Positions 56,122 through 64,000 of a stretch of 64,000 nucleotides of DNA are shown here, in pieces. Position 1 is the first letter of the stretch; each line of letters begins with the position of its first letter. Position numbers and translations under genes: made by a program. Source of the stretch: Iris pallida (lineage: Eukaryota > Streptophyta > Magnoliopsida > Asparagales > Iridaceae); the NCBI GenBank assembly GCA_029216955.1, contig JANAVB010006999.1, positions 1,635,431-1,699,430 on the forward strand. Reading direction: 5' to 3'. The notes under the pieces were generated by a model, which was not told where the DNA came from, made no database searches, and saw only the letters and a list, made by a program, of their open reading frames with translations.

Positions 56122-57960
56122 TATATCATACATATTCTTGACAACCTATGATACCTACATTCACTTGATATCCATACTACATAGACTCATAGGATACACA
56201 AAATGTCCATGTCGTATAGTCAGTTTTCTACTTAAAATCAATACTGTATCTATTAGACCTATTCACTAAATTCTAGGATTAAATTATGTCATAGCCCTTC
56301 GTATTAGCTTTTTGAAACTTCAAACGGATCATATTTTCGTATCCGGAAGCTCCCGGAATCGCAAAAATACCGAAACGCGTTCGTCTTTCGGACAACTGAC
56401 ACTCAAACAGTTTTACAGAAAGTTCTATAATGAATTTGCCTATTAATATATATATTTGGAAAGCTAACTTCGATACGGTTCTTTAAAAAAATGGAAGATT
56501 AATCGGAGTCTTGAGCTAGGAGTTATGGCATTTCTAAGTTGCTCTGGCTACTAAAAACGTAGATAAAAATTATGACGAATTTGGGTTGTTTTGGACAAAA
56601 GAAACACATACCAACTATATTATCTAGGATACTAACTAGATTATCTAACTCACTAACTTAACACTAACACACCCACACTCTATCACATACACATAAGACA
56701 CATATCAATATATATATATACAAAAATCCCAAATCAGTCCACATCCATAAATATAACAATATTTAATATTTTTACATAAAAATAGGGCTTGTAGGCCATA
56801 ATACATAGAATCAAACATTAGTATCCAAATGAGAACAAATCTAAACATCCTAACCATGGTTAATCTACTCTCTAACACATGAAAATCTGAAATTAGAAGA
56901 CAAATAAGCCTATGGGGCAAAAACACAAACACATGGTGTGCCCCATTTGGAATCTCTCCATGGGGACACCAAACCTATCCCAAACTCCTAAAAAGGACTC
57001 AAAAGAGACTCTAAAACATTCCTAATTGTGGTTCATGCATGGGGGTGGTCCCTATGGGTTCAAAACTAACAAATATGCAAGAGAAAGATGAAATAGAGAA
57101 GGTTTAGAGAGAGAGAGATACCTATTGGGAGTTGATTTCCAATGAACAACCCAAAGGATACGAATCCGACACGGACTCTTCTAGCAAATGGACACCCCTC
57201 CTTGCTCTTGGCTCCATAATCCTTGTAGTTCCCTCTCCTTGCAAGAATGAGAGAATTTGGTGGAGAAAAGAGAAGATTTAAGAGATGAATAAATGAGATT
57301 TGCTCTCAAGATTAGGAAGAACACTAAAATAGGAATGGAGGCTACTTTGCAAATGAAAAGGAGATGGAACCCTCTCTTGGCTGCCATAAGGGTTAGGTTT
57401 GGGCTAATAGAAAATGTCTAATATGCCCATAATAGGTCCCCTTTGGTTAATCTAAGCCATACAAAGGTTTGGGGTCAAAAGGGTCAAGTTTCTAATCTCT
57501 AAATAACTAAACTTGTCATGTGGGTTTATTCTAAATGCACTAGCCTAATGAGACGAGTTTGTGAGCCATGCCTAACTAATCTTTGGGTCCTGACTAGAGT
57601 GTAAACTATTCGGGTCACTAACACAAGTCAAAACTAGACGAAACTCAAATCCGGCTAAACTAATCCCCAAAATACAATATTAATAAATAAATATTCACAA
57701 AAAAATTAGAATATAAAAAATGACAAATTTAACCTCATTTTTGAAAACAGGCAGTTACACCATATTTGCTTGTAATCAGATTCTGAGCAAAATTTGAACC
57801 CGATAATCCTTCTCATAATGCATCCCTAACAGCAACACTTTTAATCCAAATTTTCTTGATGTATAAATATAGAGTACCTAATAACTAATTTGTTACAACT
57901 TTTTGTTAGAACTTTGTTACAACTTGTATATCCCTATCTTTAATTATAAAATTTTATATA

Positions 57961-58663
57961 GTTTTTTCCCATACGGTTGTTGGTGAAATATGAATGTGGA
58001 ATTGGCTTGGATATGATAGGCCCACATAGCGGCCACACATGACCTTTGTTAGCAATTATCCAAATAAAATTTGTATTATACACGATTTTGACATACCATA
58101 CTTTCGTTTAAGAATGCGATAGTTTTAATCTCAATATTTTTATTTTGATGACTGATGAAATTTTTTAATGTATTTTACTTGCATTGCGACAATTTATATT
58201 GGTACTTTCGTCGTCCCAAATTTTTTTTTGTTTGTCGATTTGCTAACAAGGTACACGACACACCCTATTACTCACACCGTTTTTGGACTTTTGTTCAGAT
58301 CTGAATTCTGGTCGAACTCAAATGGAGCTTATTTGTACTTCTTGTGTCGAGTACTTGGACACGAGACTTAACCAATTTATCCGAATCAAATAAGGACTTG
58401 ACATTGGACGGTAGAATATGGTTCTCGAAACTTTTAAATGTATAAGAAATATGGGAGTTATTATTGTTGAGCGTACATTGCAATAAAATATATCAAAAAT
58501 AAGTTATGACCAGTTGCGATTCATCTAGAAAAATTAAACCCGAATTTAGAGAAACTAAATATGTATTTGGATCCAAATGAATCCTACAATAATTGATCCA
58601 TATTCGCTTGTAATCAGATGCTTAGCAAAATTCGAACCGGATAATCCTTCTCCTAATGCATCC
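57961..58663 (+). repeat. Copy 2 of the 820-bp tandem repeat
   Basis: Starts GTTTTTTCCCATACGGTTG and is colinear with copy 1 (27994-28541, 40338-40413, 57765-57827). Here the insertion points of the two large LTRs are unoccupied, which confirms those insertions. It is cut at 58663 by another LTR-type element. Confidence 0.88.
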
Positions 58664-60114
58664 TGTCACGACCTGCACCCGAATATTCAGGCACGAGTAC
58701 ATGGGCCACGCCCAGCCTACGTCGCAGTATCGACGGTAGAACGCTGTCAAGTACCCAATAAATATCTACAACATCTAAATAATCTATAACAACAATACGT
58801 ACTCCAATCACAAATATCTAAGAAGATATGAATAAGAAGAGATAACAGTATCACTAGAACAACTAGATTCTACAAAATGATCATATGAGACAAGAATGTA
58901 TCGGAGAGAAAACAATAACAAAAACTAATCAAACTACCAGGCCTAAAATTTTTGGAAGACAACTTACGGTGAAAGAATATCGAGATCCGCCTCAGCTAGC
59001 ATCATCCCGTAGTCCAATAATGTGGGACATAACAATTCCTAAAATTTGTCAACGTATCTAGTCAGAGTACGAGCGAACAGCAGTTCCAATGAATTGACAA
59101 ATACTATAAGAGATAGTTATAATGGACTATAAGATAAAATATCAAGACTGGAAGTAAAACAGTACAAGTGAACTGAATATCATATCATGGTGTGAAATAC
59201 TGGAATGTAAAGCAGTACAAGAACATCTGATGTACAATGTAAAATATAAACAGTGTCTTGAGATATTAGAGCGTTATGTGATCGACTTGGGTCTAGATCA
59301 GGTTGTTCCATTTGACCGGCTATGCACAAGTAGTATATAGGATCAGGTCGGCCAAAATGGAAAGCTATACACAAGTAGTATCAGGTCAGGCTACAACCTG
59401 CGTGTGGTGAGGGAGGAGCTATGCACAAGTAGTAACAAGAGGGGGTATTGATCACATAACCTCTAATAACTCCCCATCCCCGAGTAGTATAATGGATCCA
59501 ACCATAGCACGTTATGACACGGGATTCTCTAAGAGGGTAGCAAATCTCCTTAGAAATCGGTGTCTATACAAGTACAAGGACAATAGTCAAGAATGAGACA
59601 TGTACCAGTATACCAGGTAAACCAGGAGTAACATCTCATGACGGGATCCAACATATACTAGTCCGTGTATCCTCGTATTGAGAATCAAGTAAAACACTAT
59701 AACTGAATCGGATATAGTAGATATCAAAGCAATAAAACTATCAGAGAATGTACTCGCCTCAATTTAGTTGGAAGTCGACGTGCACGATACGAACGTGTCG
59801 ACATGGAATAGATATGATGCTAAGCTCCACAAGATGGTCTCAAACGACAGCACAAACGGTTCCACTGAGTCCAGAATAGTCCAAATAGCCTAATTTGATA
59901 TATAACAGTCTAGAATCAGGATTTGGCACGATAATAGAGGTGAGGAATATGAAACGATTATAATAGTTGTGACTTAAGATTTAAGGGAAAAAGAATAACT
60001 ATATATACATATCTATCTACAAATCATTTATAATATTTAGAAACTATAATTTTATTTATAAAATATTATTAGGTAATACTAGAAACCCAAAATCATTTAA
60101 AGTTTTACAAAACC

Positions 60115-60118
<4 letters not shown>

Positions 60119-60163
<45 letters not shown>
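60119..60163. repeat. (TA)n microsatellite
   Basis: About 45 bp of TA repeat inside the LTR-type element. Confidence 0.95.
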
Positions 60164-60165
<2 letters not shown>

Positions 60166-60601
60166 CTAATAATATGAATTGCAAGATTGAAAGTTGTAGA
60201 TTATTAAAATATCAAGTTGTACCTCGTTATTCGTATATCGAAACCTACGACACGCAAATCGAGATAAGACGATCAACCGTAAGGTTAACAATCTTATCAT
60301 AGCGATCCACATGGTCATCTTATCAATTTTAGGAGATCACTGGAATCGACCGATCTCAGTTTCGTTTCACGAATTCCGAAATACAAACATAATAAGAATA
60401 AATTATAACTAATAGTGATACCTAAAAAAAAATCTACAAACGTTGTCGGATGGTGAAAAAACATCACCAACGTGTCCAGAATGCTCAAATTAGCTAGAAT
60501 AGCCTACCCATAAGTCCAATTTGGACACAGGGGCAAAAAGGTAAGTTTGGGTCAAAATGATGTCCGTCGTTGGACCCACTTTGCACCGAAAAATGTGTAG
60601 G

Positions 60602-61000
60602 CCACTAAACTTAACAAATTATATGTCCACGAATCTATAATGATGATACGAATCCAATGGTATATCCGAAATTGGATTCCGATGACCCAATCTTAAAATG
60701 ATCCGTTGACCCGGACATTGGAATCCGGTTTACATGAAAATGCATGCCGGAGCCAAAGTCCACTAAATCTAGCAAAGTATATGTCAACGAGTCCAGAATG
60801 AAGATACAAACTCATCGTTATATCCGAAATTGGATTCCGACGAGTCAACCTCAAAATGACTCATTGACTCGGACTGTGGGGTCCGCCTTGTACCGAAATA
60901 CGTGTTGGGGCCTACGTCCTCCAAATTTAGCAAACTTTATATGAATTCGTGCTAGAAAGATGCCACGAGTCTATTGTGGTGTCAGAATTTGAATCTGGAG
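60602..61000. repeat. 158-bp tandem repeat, about 2.5 units
   Basis: Units begin at 60602 (CCACTAAACTTAAC), 60760 (CCACTAAATCTAGC) and 60918 (CCTCCAAATTTAGC), exactly 158 bp apart, sharing CCGAAATTGGATTCCGA and CATTGACYCGGAC-type text. A partial earlier unit may begin near 60550. Confidence 0.9.
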
Positions 61001-61680
61001 TCCCGGGTGCAAAATTAGAATTTTATAACTTGGAAATTACGAATTCGAACGACCAACTTTGGCGTCAAATTCAACCAATCAAACAAGCTCACAATGAAAC
61101 GAAACTTGAAGGACAAGAAGACAGTTATACCATCTGTGCACAGGAACTAGTGGCACGTCAAACAGAGCAGCGACGACGGAGATACGAGTCCACGAAGTTG
61201 GCTCCACAAAACTGTCCAAAATAAACACAATTATTCGGGCAACTTGGCGACCGATTTTGATCTATCAAACGATCGAATTAATGGTTGAAACATAAGGTGA
61301 AGGTAGAGGTATATACCGAGATTGGAACAGAGTAAATAATTCATTGATCCGACGGTCGAATTTCTCAAAAACATGCACAAAGTTGCTGTTATGAAACACA
61401 TTTCTGACTTGGTGTTCCTCGCGCACGTCGACGGGATCAGTTTTCAAAATACAGAAGTAGTCTACGATGTTCGTTGAGAAGAGCGGGGTCATGCCAGGTG
61501 CATGCTGGGTGGTGCAGGATAAGTTTGTCGACATGGCACGACGGTCGGAGACGGGCCTCGTGGGGCGATGACGTGCAAGGAAGCAGTGGTTGTACCCGTA
61601 CTGCAGGCGCATGCGCCGCTAGGGGGTAACATGCTAGGAGGTCGCCTGGTGGCACGACGAAGCTGGCGCGGGGGCTGGCG

Positions 61681-62127
61681 GCCGCCTCCAATCTTCTTAT
61701 CAACACGGCCAACCACATTGAAGTCGCCTCCAACCGCCCAAGGAAGGGCGTCCGAGGCCGCATGGTTCCCAAGGAGAGTATCCCGGAGATCTCGTCTGCC
61801 TTCTTTCGTGTTGTGACCATGAACAAAAGATAACCTGGCTTTCTCTGAAATTAAATGAAGCTCAACTTCTACAGTAAGAGATTGATCCAAGGAGGAATGA
61901 AGCTCGAAAGCACAATTCTTTGCAAAAACCCATATGTTACCACGCTCGTTCGAGAGCGAGGAATGAAAACCCAGCTTTAATTGATAAGCAAGTAGTTGTT
62001 CATACTGCACCTTTGGTTCAAAAAGGGCAATTATACACACTTGATTTATTCTGGTGAGAGACTTTATTCTAGCAATCGTGGTGCGACAAGCTACCCCCCA
62101 CACATTCCATATTAAGAACTTAAGCAT
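61681..62127 (-). pseudogene. LINE (L1-type) ORF2 endonuclease fragment
   Basis: Starts MLKFLIWNVWG (family M-K-L-WN-RG), continues with IIALFEPKV (catalytic Glu region, EPK in place of ETK) and ends after AVGGDFNVV, all hallmarks of the apurinic endonuclease domain of plant L1 LINEs. After residue 148 (about 61684) the frame changes to unrelated Arg/Pro/Thr-rich text running to 61489. Reverse transcriptase is absent. Confidence 0.85.
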
Positions 62128-62358
62128 GGAATAGACGATAATTGGCCGTCGACACGACCTTGCATAGTTACGGAACGGAGGACTCGGTGCGGTTGTGGCT
62201 TTGGAGTTTGCTTCCCCTTCTTCGCCCCTTAGGGTGGCTTAGGTGGCGGTCTGGTGGCCTCTTCCTCGACCTCCTGAGCCCACGAGAGTCTCCAGAATTC
62301 CCCTTCCTTCCTGCTATCTTCGGACTGGAGAGTTCCACCCCCACCTCCAAATTATGGA

Positions 62359-63708
62359 TCAGGGCTGCGACAATGGCAGAACCGGGCGCTGCTGAGTAGT
62401 CGCTTCTACAGCTGAGTCGGGGTCCGGCTCAATCCGAGCCTCATCATTGTTTCCTACCAGTGGCTCTTCGGAATCCCGATCAGGAGGCACCAAATCATCT
62501 GCAAGTCCAGCCGGAAGGCTACCATCCTCTCGAGCCAGAGGTTGGACTGAAGGATGCTCCATTGGTTGGCCACCGATATTTCTCGGCTCAATACCTTCCT
62601 CCTCCTCCCTGGAAGTAGCTTGGAGGGCTGCCACCGACTCTAAAGTGTCAAGTGTGGGCTCTTTCACCTCCTGGTGAGCCATAGTAATCGTCAGGAGAGG
62701 GTCCTCTTTAGAAGGCCTAGTTTGATGGGCATGATTCTCTGTGGCATCACACTCCGGTTCCTTAATCACGACAGCCTCCCCAGACCCTAAGGTAGGGATA
62801 TGCGGTACAGGATGACCAATAGAAGTCTACACTGGAGCCCTAACCGGTGCCTTGTCTTTCTCCTTGGCAAGCGTCGAACACGTTGCTCTCACATGGCCTT
62901 GGTGTCGACAGTGAGTGCAAAAGGCAGGCGTCGACTCATACTCTATTGTTTGAAATCTACTTCGCCCCTCAGGGAGATTAATCCACACCTTCGAAGGCAA
63001 TTCCTTGCTGGCGTCCACCTCGACATAAATGCGGGCAAGGCTTGGGCGAGAAAGCTCTGATGTGGCCATGTCAATCTTCCGAGGCGATACCCATAACGAC
63101 ACTCTTGTGGAATAAATGATGTGGAAGCTCCGATATGGAAACCCACACTGGAATGAATGATGATTCTTGAGCGGCATTAAAACAAGGAGTCCATTTAAAG
63201 GTCCGCTCGGAGCCCGAGAGATGTACCATACTTCCTTCGACCGCAAATGGAGATAATCTGCTTCATTAGATGTTCGAATAAGCACGTGTTTGCTATCGAG
63301 CATGCTAGCTTTAATTTCACCAGCAAATTTATACACCGATAAAGCGTGACGGATGACCTCAATGGGAGGCCGAACATGAGGGAATTTACCAATTAAAGCA
63401 AATTGGAACGACGTTCGAAACGAGAGATCCGTCTCGTCCGAAAAGGAAATCGCTGGGAATTCTTTGTACGAAGAAACCACCCGGGGTGGGATGGTCGATG
63501 CTGGACTAGAAGAGCCCGACACCCCCTCCACAAAAGACGGAGGCTTTGGAAGGGGAATCGCCATGGAGGAAATCAAGCAGAGGGGGAGGCACCGGCGTCC
63601 GACTAGATCGAGCGGATGATGACTCCGGCCCGGCCGCGGCCAGACCAGAGGAGGGGAAGGAGAAGGCACGTCTAGGGCGGGCGGGCGATCACACCAGCAG
63701 AGCACCAC
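62359..63708 (-). pseudogene. LINE ORF1 (DUF4283 plus zinc knuckle) with internal stop
   Basis: RNA-binding gag-like protein of plant L1 LINEs. Likely start at the ATG ending at 63564 (MAIPLPKPPSF). DUF4283-type core (FALIGKFPHVRPPIEVIRHAL, then SKHVLIRTSNEADYLHL), then a GRSRFQTIEYE-type segment and one CX2CX4HX4C knuckle, CTHCRHQGHVRATC. A TAG at about 62827-62829 interrupts the frame, but the same frame stays open beyond it to 62359 with an acidic tail, suggesting a single nonsense change. It lies upstream of the endonuclease fragment in the same orientation, as in an intact LINE. Confidence 0.85.
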
Positions 63709-63718
63709 GCTATCTGCC

Positions 63719-64000
63719 TAATATATCATATATATATATATTTATTAAAATATATATATTTACCAAACCCCATCTTTATTCATGTATAAGGCGCAAAATG
63801 CCGTGGCCTTTAAAAGTAAGGGCGAACCCGAAAAACAACAAAATCAAAGAGCAGGGGCGAAGACCATCCCCAAAATAAGTCAGTTGAACAAGGAATGCTC
63901 GAATCCCTCCCTAGTTTGCTTGTAGAGTTTGCTGACTTTGTGAATCTGTCTGAGAACCTCTCTGGTCAGTTGGTTAGTGTTATATCGATGGCCTTTGTAT
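63719..64000 (-). mobile_element. Probable 3' end of a second LINE with TA-rich tail
   Basis: On the minus strand a short frame ends FKGHGILRLIHE-stop and overlaps an AATAAA signal, followed by GATGGGGTTTGG and a run of TA repeats (63719-63755) directly before the start of the downstream LINE. This layout suits a LINE 3' terminus; only about 280 bp are in view. Confidence 0.4.

Larger units (their letters stand above)
40414..57759 (-). mobile_element. Solo LTR (inferred), about 4.9 kb net, carrying a nested copia-like element
   Basis: Starts TGTCACGACCCGC, ends AGGCAGTTACA, with perfect 5-bp duplication ccata (40409-40413 and 57760-57764). Subtracting 43496-55937 leaves about 4.9 kb without coding potential. 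Its left end reads, inverted, like the LTR end at 55690-55775 (GCGTAGGCTGGGC, GTCGTGACA), so sense is taken as minus. Between 55938 and 57759 lie a TA microsatellite and ordinary AT-rich sequence. Between 40414 and 43495 lie the arrays listed separately. Confidence 0.75.
58664..64000 (-). mobile_element. LTR-type element, right end beyond window
   Basis: Begins TGTCACGACCTGCACCCG within copy 2 of the repeat, preceded by catcc (58659-58663), and closely resembles the start of the 40414 element (CCCAGCCTACG, GTAGAACGCTGTC). The matching right catcc-plus-ctaacag junction is not present before 64000, so the element is incomplete here. About 58664-61260 holds no coding sequence; a LINE follows. 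Confidence 0.6.

Noticed and set aside
61265..61826. Frames around the LINE break as a separate host gene
   Set aside because: Three overlapping frames with Arg/Pro/Ala-rich text, no domain, no start context; best viewed as a repeat junction.

Overview
The window is nuclear DNA of a flowering plant. It holds spliced genes with GT-AG introns, a plastid-targeted fatty-acid enzyme, a plant-type BET bromodomain protein, and dense nests of LTR retrotransposons, hAT and Mutator-like elements and LINEs. The GC-rich first exons inside AT-rich, repeat-loaded DNA fit a mid-size to large plant genome. I cannot name the species.

Only two host genes are supported, both on the minus strand. Positions 96-8355 carry ten of probably eleven exons of a chloroplast 3-oxoacyl-[ACP] reductase (KAR/FabG); the last exon lies off the left edge. 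Positions 12983-27098 carry a complete ten-exon GTE-type BET gene. Its CDS is 2310 nt (769 codons plus stop), every intron phase agrees, and one 10.2-kb intron holds several MITEs. Between the genes, about 285 bp upstream of the KAR start codon, a hAT element (8-bp target duplication with one mismatch) has been hit by a Mutator-like element (perfect 9-bp target duplication). The Mutator-like element carries an array of about 22 short palindromes.

From about 28.0 kb to the right edge I see only repeats. A host repeat of about 820 bp, present as one full and one partial tandem copy, was split by two LTR insertions (28542-40332 and 40414-57759). Each of these contains further insertions, down to four levels, and almost every one is delimited by an exact target-site duplication (cattt, ccaatgag, tccag, taaac, ccata, ctata, ccagg, cttca). 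The nest holds four inferred solo LTRs, an LTR element with only 328 bp between its LTRs, a copia-like element with a decayed gag-protease region, and a gypsy element that encodes only a broken gag. That gypsy element lacks its 5' LTR although its target duplication is intact. The right end is another LTR-type element (58664 onward) containing LINE sequence.

The two genes do not form a pathway: one acts in plastid fatty-acid elongation, the other in acetyl-chromatin reading. The most unusual points are the palindrome array in the Mutator-like element at the KAR promoter, the apparent one-LTR gypsy insertion whose tRNA-Ile primer site lies two bases from the target duplication, and the quantitative consistency of the nest (1812/1812-bp and 750/750-bp LTR pairs after subtracting inner insertions). 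I found no tRNA, rRNA or CRISPR features.
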